From assembly GCA_964643435.1 (NCBI GenBank), contig CAZXPY010000001.1:124001-188000 (forward strand): 64,000 nt of DNA, given 5' to 3'. Position 1 is the stretch's first letter. Every line of letters starts with the position of its first letter. This stretch comes from CAZXPY01 sp964643435 (GTDB lineage: Bacteria; Patescibacteriota; Microgenomatia; Woykebacterales; RBG-16-39-9b). A program made the position numbers and the translations under genes. This document shows positions 27,765-36,733 of this stretch, piece after piece. Below the pieces are notes generated by a model, which saw nothing but the letters and a program-made list of their open reading frames with translations, had not been told where the DNA came from and did no database searches.

Positions 27765-28750
27765 AAAGAAATATTTTCAGGTTTCTGTTGGGGATCGCTT
27801 TAAGCCTAATATTCTTTTATCTTATTTTCCAAAAGGTTGATATTTCTAAGGTTTTTGGAATTTTAGGCGAGGTTAATTATTTTCTTGTTTTATTAGCAAT
27901 ACCAATACATCTGTCTTCCTTTATTTTTAGATCCGCTCGTTGGTCAGTAATCTTGCAAACCTTAAGGAAATTTGAACTAATAAAACTTTTCCCTTTTATT
28001 AGTATCGGTTATATGGCTAATAATGTTTTACCGTTTAGGTTAGGAGAATTAATTCGAGCGCAATTTTTTGGGAAAAAAATGGGTCTAAGTCGTAGCAGCG
28101 TCTTAGCCACAATTTTTGTAGAAAGGCTTTTAGATGGTTGGACACTTCTTTCTTTTTTAGGCTTAATATTAGTTTTCTATCCACTTCCAGCCAACTTTGC
28201 AAAATTACCCCAAATCGGACTTATTATTTTTCTTTTTCCAGTCCTTTTCTTTCTACTCTTTGTTAGATTTGGTGGTCAGAAGCTACTCTCTTCACTGGCG
28301 CAAAAAAACACCGAAAGGAAATACGTGGGTAGTGGTCTAGTTTTTTTCAATAATTTTTTTAACGGTTTCGAGATGCTTAAAAAGGGTAGGAACACAACTA
28401 CTGCTTTTGGTTATTCAATCTGCGTTTGGCTATTGGAAACCTCGCTTTTATATATAATTTCTTTAGCTTTTAATCTTAACCTCGCTTTCTGGCAATTTCT
28501 TTTAATTATGTCCATAGTGGGAATCGGAATGTTAATACCGTCTGCTCCAGGATATTTTGGACAGTTCGAATTTTTTGTAGTTTCACTATTAGGTATTTTC
28601 GGAATTGAAAAAAATAGAGCGGTTACCTACGCTTTTTTAACTCATTTTGTAGGGTGGCTGCCAATAAGCCTAATTGGCTTTTTCTTTGCATTCAAATTGG
28701 GGTTTACTCTAAAGACAAACCAAATTTCTGCTGAGGTTAAAGATGAGTAA
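27761..28750 (+). CDS. LPG-synthase-TM/UPF0104 family membrane protein (flippase-like)
   Basis: About 329 residues if translation begins at CTG 27761; this restores a basic N-terminus (KRNIFRFL) ahead of the first helix, which the shorter TTG start at 27788 would lose. There are seven to eight hydrophobic segments. RSARWSVILQT, the NNVLPFRLGEL motif, ATIFVERLLDG and SAPGYFGQFEFF are the conserved landmarks of the lysylphosphatidylglycerol synthase transmembrane region/AglD family. These proteins are often linked to lipid-linked sugar handling, but the exact role is not proven. The 3' end overlaps the FAD oxidoreductase gene by eight bases. Confidence 0.78.
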   Translation: MKRNIFRFLLGIALSLIFFYLIFQKVDISKVFGILGEVNYFLVLLAIPIHLSSFIFRSARWSVILQTLRKFELIKLFPFISIGYMANNVLPFRLGELIRAQFFGKKMGLSRSSVLATIFVERLLDGWTLLSFLGLILVFYPLPANFAKLPQIGLIIFLFPVLFFLLFVRFGGQKLLSSLAQKNTERKYVGSGLVFFNNFFNGFEMLKKGRNTTTAFGYSICVWLLETSLLYIISLAFNLNLAFWQFLLIMSIVGIGMLIPSAPGYFGQFEFFVVSLLGIFGIEKNRAVTYAFLTHFVGWLPISLIGFFFAFKLGFTLKTNQISAEVKDE

Positions 28751-30011
28751 AGTTGTCGTGGTTGGAGCAGGTTCCTTAGGTTTAACAGCTGCCTTTGAGC
28801 TCTTAAAGAAAGGTTACAAAGTAACTGTTATTGAGAAAAGTGAAAAAATAGGTGGTTTGCTTTCTTCATTTAAGATTGGGTCAAGCTACATTGAGGAATA
28901 TTATCACCACCTTTTTCAAACAGATAAAGATGCGATAGCCTTAATAAAAGAAGTTGGTTTAGAAGAAAAATTGGAATTTAAGCAGCCTAAAACTAGTGTT
29001 TTTGCTGACGGCAGAATCTATCCTTTAGACTCACCCATAGATGTTTTAAATTTTTCTCCGTTAACTTTTATGGAAAGAATAAGGCTGGGTGTTAGTCTTG
29101 CTTACCTTAAGTTAAAACCAACCTACAGGGGCTTTGAGGATGTTCGTGCTGGTTTTTGGATAAAAAAATGGATGGGTGCAAATTCTTACACTAAATTATG
29201 GGAACCGTTACTTAAAGGGAAATTTGGGAAATACGCGCAAGATATTGCGATGAGTTGGTTTTGGTCGAGAATAAAGGTGAGAACTTCTAAACTGGGTTAT
29301 TTAAGGGGTGGTTTTTACCAACTTTACGAAACTTTAAGTAAAAGAATTGTTAATCTTGGAGGCGAAATCCAAACCGGTGTTGAGATTAACGAAATTTCGG
29401 GTGAGGGGTCAAAGATTAAAATTGCAACCAATGAAGGGATTCAGAACTTTGACGCTTGTGTTGCTACCATTCCAACAAATATTTTTTTTAAACTCACCCG
29501 TGGCTTACCTGCGAACTTTGTAAAAAAATACCAATGGCCAGATTATTTTGGCGCTCAAATTGTCTTTTTAGAACTCTCTAGACCAATTACTGATCTTTAT
29601 TGGTTAAATATTGCGGAGAGAAATTTCCCCTTTCTAGCTTATATTGAACATACAAATTTTATGCCTGAGGAAGATTACGGAGGTGAAACTTTAGTTTATC
29701 TAGGTAATTACTTTTCAAAAGATGATCCTCGCTATCTGCAAGAAGAAAATAATACTATTGAGCAATATCTCTCCTTTCTGCCAAAAATTAATCCGAAGTT
29801 CAAAAAATCTTGGCTCATAAAGGGAAGTGTTTTTAGAACTCCTTTTGCGCAACCAATCGTCAGCGTTGGTTATCACAAACATATACCGCCGCACGAAACG
29901 CCAATAAAAAATCTCTACTTAGCAAATATGGCTCAAGTTTATCCGCAAGATCGGGGGCAAAATTACTCAATTAGACTTGCCAAAAAAGTTGTAAAGACAT
30001 ATTTTCCTTAA
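28743..30011 (+). CDS. FAD/NAD(P)-dependent oxidoreductase (amine-oxidase-like flavoprotein)
   Basis: 422 residues. The ADP-binding start KVVVVGAGSLGLTAAFELLKKG (shown in part here) ends with an acidic VIEKSEKIGG, followed by the HHLF stretch. A DCG-like region and a C-terminal YLANMAQVYPQDRGQNYSI segment bind the flavin in related proteins. It resembles protoporphyrinogen oxidase/UDP-galactopyranose mutase-like flavoproteins found with GT2 and UPF0104 genes in surface glycan loci. It may act on a lipid carrier or sugar; the substrate is not predictable. It is the last gene of the run starting at 21137. Confidence 0.78.
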   Translation: MSKVVVVGAGSLGLTAAFELLKKGYKVTVIEKSEKIGGLLSSFKIGSSYIEEYYHHLFQTDKDAIALIKEVGLEEKLEFKQPKTSVFADGRIYPLDSPIDVLNFSPLTFMERIRLGVSLAYLKLKPTYRGFEDVRAGFWIKKWMGANSYTKLWEPLLKGKFGKYAQDIAMSWFWSRIKVRTSKLGYLRGGFYQLYETLSKRIVNLGGEIQTGVEINEISGEGSKIKIATNEGIQNFDACVATIPTNIFFKLTRGLPANFVKKYQWPDYFGAQIVFLELSRPITDLYWLNIAERNFPFLAYIEHTNFMPEEDYGGETLVYLGNYFSKDDPRYLQEENNTIEQYLSFLPKINPKFKKSWLIKGSVFRTPFAQPIVSVGYHKHIPPHETPIKNLYLANMAQVYPQDRGQNYSIRLAKKVVKTYFP

Positions 30012-30025
30012 AGGTCTTATAGTTT

Positions 30026-30050
30026 TATAATGCTGAAGTAGGAGGTTTAT
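30026..30050 (+). promoter_or_regulatory. -10 box and ribosome binding site for the GT4 gene at 30051
   Basis: TATAAT at 30026-30031 and AGGAGG at 30040-30045, followed by the TTG start at 30051. No convincing -35 box is seen. Here a short leader with a real Shine-Dalgarno sequence supports the TTG start. Confidence 0.6.
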
Positions 30051-31178
30051 TTGATTAAAATCGGAATTGATGCGAGGTTTTTGGGTCCGGAAGGAACGGG
30101 GATTGGCCGCTACGTTAAAGAATTAATCGAAGGGCTACAGGAAATCGATCGGGAAAATAGATATTTCATTTTTATACGTAGCGATAACCAAGCTCTTTTT
30201 ATTCCAAGAAATCCAAATTTCAAAAAAATCATTGTTAACGCTAGATGGTACACTTTAAGAGAACAAGTTTTAATGCCCCTAAAACTTATTCCCATAAACC
30301 TTGATATTCTTCATATTCCCCACTTTAATATCCCAGTTTTTTATCCAGGTAAAATTGTGGTTACTATCCACGATCTTATAAAAACTGAATTTACTACTTC
30401 CGCAGCTACTAACCATTCACCCCTAATTTATAAATTAAAACACAGCGCCTACGAACTCGTTATAAGAGCCGCTGCAAAAAGAGCTTTGAAGATATTTGTG
30501 CCTTCGGAAATAGTCAAAGAGAAATTAAATAAAATTTTAAAAGTACCTAAAAGAAAAATTATTGTAACTTACGAAGGAGTCGGAGAGAACTTTAAAAATA
30601 AAAAATTGAGTGACGTTGAGATTCGCCAAGTTTTATATAAATACGGTGTAAGTACCCCGTATTTTCTTTATGTAGGTAATTCGTATCCTTACAAAAATTT
30701 AAAATTAATCTTAGAAACACTTAAAATAATAAAGCAGCCTTTAAAATTTGTTTTTGTAAGTAGTCGGGATATATTTAGTGATGAACTTCTTAAAGAAGCA
30801 AGAAATTTACAAGTAGAAAAAAATATCATTCTAACCGGTTTTGTTTCTGACGAAGATTTAGCCGCCCTTTATCAAGGCTCCCTCTTTTTCGTTTTTCCTT
30901 CACTTTCTGAAGGCTTCGGCATTCCCGGTTTAGAGGCGTTTGCCGCAAAAATTCCTCTTTTGGCTAGCTCAATTCCTACCTTCAGAGAAGTTTACGGAAC
31001 CGCTGCACTTTATTTTGATCCCTTAGACCCAAATGATTTGGCTAAAAAAATTAAACAAATTTTAGAAGATAAAAAATTACGAAATAGTCTAATAGAATCT
31101 GGATTAAAAAAATTAGATAAATACTCTTGGCTTGACTTGGTAAAAAAGACTCTTGAAACTTACCGTGAAGTTAGTTAA
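30051..31178 (+). CDS. GT4 family glycosyltransferase (mannosyltransferase-like)
   Basis: 375 residues from a TTG start supported by AGGAGG five bases upstream. IKIGIDARFLGPEGTGIGRY at the N-terminus, VVTIHDLIKTEF and VPSEIVKEKL are typical of the WbaZ/MtfB-like GT4 branch. The donor domain carries YVGNSYPYKNLKLIL, PSLSEGFGIPGLEAFAA (EX7E) and FREVYGTAALYFDP. It is similar in plan to the gene at 14295. It is likely to add mannose or a related sugar. It is followed by a separate promoter for the cupredoxin gene. Confidence 0.87.
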   Translation: MIKIGIDARFLGPEGTGIGRYVKELIEGLQEIDRENRYFIFIRSDNQALFIPRNPNFKKIIVNARWYTLREQVLMPLKLIPINLDILHIPHFNIPVFYPGKIVVTIHDLIKTEFTTSAATNHSPLIYKLKHSAYELVIRAAAKRALKIFVPSEIVKEKLNKILKVPKRKIIVTYEGVGENFKNKKLSDVEIRQVLYKYGVSTPYFLYVGNSYPYKNLKLILETLKIIKQPLKFVFVSSRDIFSDELLKEARNLQVEKNIILTGFVSDEDLAALYQGSLFFVFPSLSEGFGIPGLEAFAAKIPLLASSIPTFREVYGTAALYFDPLDPNDLAKKIKQILEDKKLRNSLIESGLKKLDKYSWLDLVKKTLETYREVS

Positions 31179-31181
31179 AAT
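31153..31181 (+). promoter_or_regulatory. Sigma70-type promoter for the CopC-cupredoxin gene
   Basis: TTGAAA (31153-31158), 17 bases, TAAAAT (31176-31181), inside the 3' end of the GT4 gene. The predicted start site is about six bases before the ATG at 31194, leaving no room for a Shine-Dalgarno sequence. Confidence 0.65.
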
Positions 31182-31193
31182 GGACCCACAAAA

Positions 31194-31946
31194 ATGAAAA
31201 AAGTAATTTTTGCTCTCGTCGGAGCTATGGTTCTAATTATTATACTGGGGATTGTTGTTAGTAATAGAAAGAAAACCCTAGCACCAATTCCGTCCTTACC
31301 TCAACAACCACAAACACCAAGTTCAACTACAATTGAAACAGAAGTTAAAAGCCTTCATTTTGAAAACAGTACTCCTTCTCACGGTTCTGTTCTGGCAGCA
31401 GTACCGATCAACATCGTAATTAATTTTAACTTTGATTTGGCGAGCGGCTCTTCTATTACCATAAAAAAAGATGGTAAAGAGTATAGTAGCGGAGAAGTAA
31501 AAATAGATAGTAATAAACTGGCAATGCGGATTTCAATGGAGCCATTTTCACCAGACGGTCAATATAGCGTTAGTTACAGAGCTTGTTGGCCAGACGGTAG
31601 TTGTCATAACGGACAATTTCAATTTACGATTGACTCTGGGTCGGCTAATACTTACTTAAATCTGCGGGGCAAAAAAGAGGTACCAATAAGTCTTGCCCAA
31701 ATCGCTTTTAATCCAGCAACAATAAAAGTTAGCAAAGGCACTAAGGTAATTTGGCGAAATGATGAAGAAATACAACATTACATCAACACTGATCCGCACG
31801 CCGGCCACAATTATTTTCCAGCCCAAAATTCTAAACTGCTCAAAAAAGGCGACACTTACGAATTAACATTTAATAGTCCAGGTCTTTACCCATATCATTG
31901 TAGCGCCCACGCCAGTTATATGACCGGTTCGATCATTGTAGAATAG
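31194..31946 (+). CDS. Membrane-anchored CopC-like plus cupredoxin protein
   Basis: 250 residues: one N-terminal membrane helix (about 4-23), a Pro/Thr-rich linker (31-50), a CopC-like beta domain (about 53-148; FENSTPSHGSVLAAVP, then YRACWPDGSCHNGQFQFTID) and a C-terminal cupredoxin domain (about 160-250). The type 1 copper ligands are visible: His in IQHYINT, then Cys, His and Met in YPYHCSAHASYMTG. It should bind copper outside the membrane as an electron carrier or copper sink. It stands alone on its own promoter within glycan genes, with no terminal oxidase in the window, so its redox partner is unknown. Confidence 0.82.
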   Translation: MKKVIFALVGAMVLIIILGIVVSNRKKTLAPIPSLPQQPQTPSSTTIETEVKSLHFENSTPSHGSVLAAVPINIVINFNFDLASGSSITIKKDGKEYSSGEVKIDSNKLAMRISMEPFSPDGQYSVSYRACWPDGSCHNGQFQFTIDSGSANTYLNLRGKKEVPISLAQIAFNPATIKVSKGTKVIWRNDEEIQHYINTDPHAGHNYFPAQNSKLLKKGDTYELTFNSPGLYPYHCSAHASYMTGSIIVE

Positions 31947-32006
31947 CTGTTTCAGACTTCATCCCTACTTGTTTTTCCCAGTTTAATTTCAGATATTTAA
32001 TTTTTT

Positions 32007-32022
32007 TGATATAATCAGCCAA
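32007..32022 (+). promoter_or_regulatory. Extended -10 promoter placing the start codon at the transcript 5' end
   Basis: TGA plus TATAAT (32010-32015) is an extended -10 box. Seven bases separate it from the ATG at 32023, and there is no Shine-Dalgarno sequence. A weak TTTCAG lies at 31988. This promoter starts the mannose/initiating-transferase operon. Confidence 0.65.
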
Positions 32023-33147
32023 ATGCGGAAGCCAAAAATTGCGATAGTGCATGATTACTTGAATCAGTACGGTGGGGCGGAAAAGGTTTTAGAAGCAATA
32101 TCGGAAAGTTATCCTAACGCTCCTATTTATACCAGTATCTATGATAAGGAGAAACTGCGAAATTTAGGTTTTGAGGATAATGACAAAAAAATTATCACTG
32201 GTTTTACCCAAAAACTCCCTTTTAGAAATATCTTACCACGTTATTATCTCACCCCATTTTACCCATTTGTTTTTTTAAGTTTTGATTTTTCTAACTATGA
32301 CATTATTATTTCAAGCTCAAGCTTCGCCGCAAAATATTTACGGAAGAAAAAAGCGGTTCATATTTGCTATTGTCATACCCCACCAAGATTTTTATGGGGT
32401 TTCGATACTGATATTAATATAAATTCAATGCGTTTTTTTGAAAGACCAATCGCCAGAGCCGCCCAAAGGTTCTTAAGAAAACTAGATTTTTATATGGCCC
32501 AAAAAGTAGATCTTTTTTTGACTAATTCCGAAAATGTCAAAAAAAGAATAGAAAAAGTTTACCGCCGAGATTCCAGAGTTGTCTACCCCCCTATTGATAC
32601 CGATAGATTTGATTTAAAAAAAGCAAAAATCGAGGACTATTTTTTAATAGTTTCCCGACTTGGAGAATATAAAAAAATTGATATGGTTATAAATGTTTTT
32701 AATAAACTAAAGTTGCCTTTAAAAATAATCGGCGAAGGTTCGCAGTTTGAAAAATTGAAAAAAAACGCCAATAAAAATATTGAATTTCTCGGTTCCATAC
32801 CTTCAAAAGAAATTGATAAGTATTATTTAGAATGTAAGGCTTTCATTATGGCGGCTGATGAGGATTTTGGTATTGCACCAGTTGAGGCTTTAGCTGCAGG
32901 CAAGAGCGTTCTTGCTTATAGAGGTGGGGGTGTGTTAGAATCTGTCGTAAGCGGCGAGACTGGAGAATTTTTTAGTCAGCAAACAGAAAGTAGTCTTTTG
33001 GCCGCTTTAAAAAAATTTGACCCACTTAAATATAGCCCGGAAAAATGTAAAGAACGGGCCCAGAAATTTTCAAAAAGAAATTTTAAGGAAAAGTTAGAAA
33101 AAATTGTGAATGATTTATGGGAAAAACAGGCAAAGACTTTTTTGTAA
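32023..33147 (+). CDS. GT4 family glycosyltransferase
   Basis: 374 residues. KIAIVHDYLNQYGGAEKVLE is the standard N-terminus of this GT4 branch, followed by ISSSSFAAK, CYCHTPPRFLW and TNSENVKKRI. The donor domain has FLIVSRLGEYKKIDMVI and AADEDFGIAPVEALAAG (EX7E). It appears to be the first gene of an operon with ManC, the initiating transferase and DUF4012, so it probably adds an early (mannose-like) sugar. The 3' end overlaps the ManC gene by 31 bases. Confidence 0.87.
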   Translation: MRKPKIAIVHDYLNQYGGAEKVLEAISESYPNAPIYTSIYDKEKLRNLGFEDNDKKIITGFTQKLPFRNILPRYYLTPFYPFVFLSFDFSNYDIIISSSSFAAKYLRKKKAVHICYCHTPPRFLWGFDTDININSMRFFERPIARAAQRFLRKLDFYMAQKVDLFLTNSENVKKRIEKVYRRDSRVVYPPIDTDRFDLKKAKIEDYFLIVSRLGEYKKIDMVINVFNKLKLPLKIIGEGSQFEKLKKNANKNIEFLGSIPSKEIDKYYLECKAFIMAADEDFGIAPVEALAAGKSVLAYRGGGVLESVVSGETGEFFSQQTESSLLAALKKFDPLKYSPEKCKERAQKFSKRNFKEKLEKIVNDLWEKQAKTFL

Positions 33148-34220
33148 TCTTGGCAGGCGGTGGTGGAAGCCGTCTTTGGCCGAAATCACGAAATAGAAAA
33201 CCGAAACAGTTTTTAAAATTGGTAAGTAATAGAACGATGCTGCAAGAATCCTTTGACAGGATTGCAGATTTTGTACCGGTAGAACAAATTTTTATTGTTA
33301 CAACTCGCGATTACCTGGAAGAAACAAAAAACGAACTACCTAAAATTCCAGAAAGCAATATTTTAGTAGAACCCCAACCAAAAGGAACAGCGGCGGCTGT
33401 TTCTTTAGCGGCTGTCCATATTGAGAAAATAGATCCCCAAGCGACAATTTTGGTGCTAGCCGCCGATCACCTTATAAAGAAGCAACAACAGTTTCGCAAA
33501 ACTCTTAACGCCTTATTAAAAGCAGCTCAAAGAGGCGATTACTTAGTAACCACTGGTATTCATCCCACTTATCCTCACACTGGTCTTGGTTATATCCATA
33601 TTGAAAAAGAGGTTTTCAAGGTTGACGTGACCAGTATTTTTAAAGTTGAAACTTTCAAAGAAAAACCTGATTTAACTACGGCGCAAGCCTTTATCGCTTC
33701 TGGAGAGTATTTTTGGAATGCAAATATTAATAGTTTCCAGATTAAGTCTTTATTTAACGCTTTAGATTTACACATGAGCGGCTTATACCAAGCAATAGTT
33801 AAAATAAAAGATTATCTTGGAAGCGAGAAATATAATCGGGTTTTAGAAGAGGAGTGGGAAAAACTGACAAACGAACCGATCGATACTGGGGTTTTGGAAA
33901 AAGCCAAAAATGTTTTGGTAGTACCAGGAGGTTTTACTTGGAGTGATATTGGTGATTGGTCTGTTCTTTACGATGTTTTAGCCGGTTCTACGGAAGAAAA
34001 CGTTTTGGTTGGAGATGGAGCATCATATCACTTAAGCTTGGAAAGTGGCGGATGCTTAGTTTACAGCGGAGGAACAAAACTAGTGGCGACAATAGGTTTA
34101 GAAAATATAGTAATTATCGATACGGCGGATGCACTTTTAGTCTGTTCTAAGAATAGGGCTCAAGAGGTAAAAAAATTAGTGGAAAAATTAAAAAAAGAAA
34201 AAAGGGAAAAATATTTGTAA
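33117..34220 (+). CDS. manC: Mannose-1-phosphate guanylyltransferase
   Basis: 367 residues with the nucleotidyltransferase signature AGGGGSRLWPKSR near the N-terminus, the KPKQFLKL lysine region, EPQPKGTAAAVSLAA, and the sugar-binding FKEKPD, WNANINSF and PGGFTWSDIGDW segments. It makes GDP-mannose from mannose-1-phosphate and GTP. The length fits the single-domain form, without the phosphomannose isomerase domain of long ManC proteins. Its place between a GT4 and the initiating transferase suggests that GDP-mannose feeds this locus. ATG 33117 lies within the upstream gene. Confidence 0.92.
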   Translation: MGKTGKDFFVILAGGGGSRLWPKSRNRKPKQFLKLVSNRTMLQESFDRIADFVPVEQIFIVTTRDYLEETKNELPKIPESNILVEPQPKGTAAAVSLAAVHIEKIDPQATILVLAADHLIKKQQQFRKTLNALLKAAQRGDYLVTTGIHPTYPHTGLGYIHIEKEVFKVDVTSIFKVETFKEKPDLTTAQAFIASGEYFWNANINSFQIKSLFNALDLHMSGLYQAIVKIKDYLGSEKYNRVLEEEWEKLTNEPIDTGVLEKAKNVLVVPGGFTWSDIGDWSVLYDVLAGSTEENVLVGDGASYHLSLESGGCLVYSGGTKLVATIGLENIVIIDTADALLVCSKNRAQEVKKLVEKLKKEKREKYL

Positions 34221-34223
34221 GCA

Positions 34224-34874
34224 ATGTTTTTTGACTTTAGTAAGAGATTATTAGATATAATAGGTAGCGGCATTGGTTTAATTATCTTTTCACCGCTGTT
34301 TCTGATTACGGCAATTTTAATAAAACTGGATTCGCAAGGTCCGGTGTTTTACACCCCAACTCGTGTTGGTAAGGACGGGGAACCCTTTAGGATGTATAAA
34401 TTTCGTTCAATGATAATGAAAAGAGCTGGTAAAAAATTTGTTCACGCTGAAGAGATTTTGAAATCTAATCCGAAATTGCTGGAGCAATACAAGAGAAACT
34501 CCTATAAACTTGTAGATGACCCAAGAGTTACGCGAATCGGTAAGTTTTTAAGAAAATATTCAATAGATGAATTCCCCCAACTTTTAAATATTCTGAAAGG
34601 AGAGATGAGTTTAGTTGGTCCGAGGGCCTATATGCCAGATGAGCTCTCTGAACAACAAAAGATTTATCCAATGACAATACAGTATGTAGCTACATTGCTT
34701 TCGATTAAACCAGGAGCAACCGGACCTTGGCAAGTAGGCGGTCGTTCCAAAATTAATTTTGACCACAGGGTTAGAATGGACGCTGCTTACGCGTTGCGGC
34801 GTTCTCTTGCCTATGATCTTGGGATTTTGCTTAAAACTATTCCGACAGTTCTTAAAGGTGAGGGAGCTACGTGA
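34224..34874 (+). CDS. Polyprenyl-phosphate sugar-1-phosphate transferase (PglC/WbaP C-terminal type)
   Basis: 216 residues with a single re-entrant N-terminal hydrophobic segment (about 11-32), then DSQGPVFYTPTRVGKDG, FRMYKFRSM, and the catalytic Asp-Glu in YSIDEFPQLLNILKGEMS, followed by LVGPRAYMP and KPGATGPWQVGGR. This is the monotopic phosphoglycosyltransferase family that starts glycan assembly by moving a sugar phosphate from a nucleotide sugar to undecaprenyl phosphate. It is probably the priming enzyme of the island. It overlaps DUF4012 by GTGA. Confidence 0.92.
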   Translation: MFFDFSKRLLDIIGSGIGLIIFSPLFLITAILIKLDSQGPVFYTPTRVGKDGEPFRMYKFRSMIMKRAGKKFVHAEEILKSNPKLLEQYKRNSYKLVDDPRVTRIGKFLRKYSIDEFPQLLNILKGEMSLVGPRAYMPDELSEQQKIYPMTIQYVATLLSIKPGATGPWQVGGRSKINFDHRVRMDAAYALRRSLAYDLGILLKTIPTVLKGEGAT

Positions 34875-36733
34875 TAAATTACGTTGATATGAAAAAAACA
34901 GTTTCTAAAAAAGGGGATTATAAAAAAGGGTTTATCACCGCGGTTTCATCGTTGCTCTTAATTTTACTAGGACTGGGATTGTTAACCTATTTTGTTAGTA
35001 GAGATTTAATAAAAGAATCTAATAAAACTGTTTTGGCATTTAATAATTTAAAGGGAGCGGTTAAGGCTCAAGATATAACTAAAGTAAAAAACGAAAATCA
35101 GAATCTACGAAATCAACTAAAAACAACCCAAAAAAGTTTAGCAAAATTGTTCATTTACAAATTAATACCTGTCCTCGGGGCATATTATAGCGACAGCGAA
35201 CATTTACTTAAAGGAGCGATATACGGTACAGAATCAATCGATTTAATTGCTGATAGCTTGGTTCCTTTTGCAGACGCCCTAGGTCTAAAAGGAGGTAGTG
35301 GTGCTGGTAGTGCGGAAAGCTATATCCAATCAGTAATCAAATCAATGCCAAAAATTGCTCCAAGAGTCGATGATATTAGCGCGAAATTAAAACTGACAAG
35401 AGTCGAAATAGATAAAATTAATACCAAAAAATACCCCAGGTTTTTAAAAATTAAAGGTATTGAAGTTCGCAAAAGTTTAGACCAGACAAAACAACAAGTT
35501 GATGCAATTGAGAGCTTTATGCCAGAACTTCGTCCTATTTTGCTTAACGTCCCGCCGGTTTTGGGGGAACCTAATGAAAAAACTTATTTGATCTTATTCC
35601 AAAACGATAAAGAACTTCGTCCTACCGGCGGGTTCATTACCGCCTACGCTATTGCGAAAGTCAAAGAAGGTAAGTTAATCAGTATTGTTAGTGACGACAT
35701 CTACAATCTAGATCGTCGTTTAGGTAGTCAAGAACCAGCCCCGCAAGCAGTCCGTGATTATCTCCGAGTTCCGTATCTTTATATCAGAGATACCAATCTT
35801 TCCCCAGATTTTGTCCTCTCAATGAGTAAGTTTGAAGAATTTTACAACCAAGTAGCAAACGCAGTTAAAATTGATGGAATTATCGCGCTCGATACCGAAT
35901 TTGTACGCTCTTTGCTAGAAATTACTGGACCAGTAACAACAAATGTTTATAAAGAAACATTTTCGAGTGATATTGGTCAATATGGAGTTAGCGATGTTGT
36001 TTACAAGCTAGAATTATATAGTGAGCAACTCTTGGCGGCAACAGAAAAAAGAAAAGATCTTATCGGTGATTTAATGGCTTCTTTAATTCAAAAAATATAC
36101 TCCTTGCCTAAAAACAAATGGGCGCCGCTTCTTTTTACAGTTAAAGAGATGGCTGATGAAAAGCATATTATCGCTAATTTACACGATGAAAAAGTGCAAA
36201 ATCTTTTAGAAAAATACAATTTTGCCGGTAGAATTAAAGATTACAGTGGCGATTATTTACATGTTAATGACGCTAATTTTGCCGGCAGAAAAGCAAATCT
36301 TTATATCAAGCAGAAAATCGAACAAGATATCAATATCGATAAGGGGGGTAAAGTGACTAAAAAGGTAACGGTGACAATAAAAAACCCTAAACCGTTTGAT
36401 GGCTGGTTGAACTCCACTTATTATGATTGGATGAGGATTTTAGTACCGGCTGGTAGTGAGTTAATTTCTAGCGAATCCTACAGTAGCGTCTCGAAAACAG
36501 ATGAGCTTGGTAAAAAGGTTTTTACTACTTACACGTTTGCCAAACCACTTGGTGAAAATCGAGTTTCGGTTACTTACACCTTGCCTTTCCCGGTAAAAAA
36601 AGGTGAGGAGTATAAGCTTTTAGTCCAAAAACAGCCAGGAACTCTCGGTGCAGAAGTTATTATTAGGTTAAACGGAAAACAGATAGAGAAGTTCCATCTT
36701 ACAGTAGATAAAGAAATCAAATTTAAGATTTGA
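34871..36733 (+). CDS. DUF4012 family membrane-anchored protein
   Basis: 620 residues from a GTG at 34871 that overlaps the upstream stop (GTGA); an ATG at 34889 would give 614. One N-terminal membrane helix (about residues 23-44) is followed by a coiled, charged stretch (50-95) and a large extracytoplasmic domain with LILFQNDKELRPTGGFITAY, the hallmark of DUF4012. DUF4012 genes commonly sit beside priming transferases in Patescibacteria and Actinobacteria; the biochemical role is not established, but attachment or export of a surface glycan is a reasonable guess. It ends in a TGATG overlap with recO. Confidence 0.88.
   Translation: MINYVDMKKTVSKKGDYKKGFITAVSSLLLILLGLGLLTYFVSRDLIKESNKTVLAFNNLKGAVKAQDITKVKNENQNLRNQLKTTQKSLAKLFIYKLIPVLGAYYSDSEHLLKGAIYGTESIDLIADSLVPFADALGLKGGSGAGSAESYIQSVIKSMPKIAPRVDDISAKLKLTRVEIDKINTKKYPRFLKIKGIEVRKSLDQTKQQVDAIESFMPELRPILLNVPPVLGEPNEKTYLILFQNDKELRPTGGFITAYAIAKVKEGKLISIVSDDIYNLDRRLGSQEPAPQAVRDYLRVPYLYIRDTNLSPDFVLSMSKFEEFYNQVANAVKIDGIIALDTEFVRSLLEITGPVTTNVYKETFSSDIGQYGVSDVVYKLELYSEQLLAATEKRKDLIGDLMASLIQKIYSLPKNKWAPLLFTVKEMADEKHIIANLHDEKVQNLLEKYNFAGRIKDYSGDYLHVNDANFAGRKANLYIKQKIEQDINIDKGGKVTKKVTVTIKNPKPFDGWLNSTYYDWMRILVPAGSELISSESYSSVSKTDELGKKVFTTYTFAKPLGENRVSVTYTLPFPVKKGEEYKLLVQKQPGTLGAEVIIRLNGKQIEKFHLTVDKEIKFKI

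Noticed and set aside
27761..27790. Frameshift or 5' truncation of the flippase-like gene
   Set aside because: The frame continues upstream to a CTG with an ideal ribosome binding site, so an unusual start explains the missing ATG without a sequence error.
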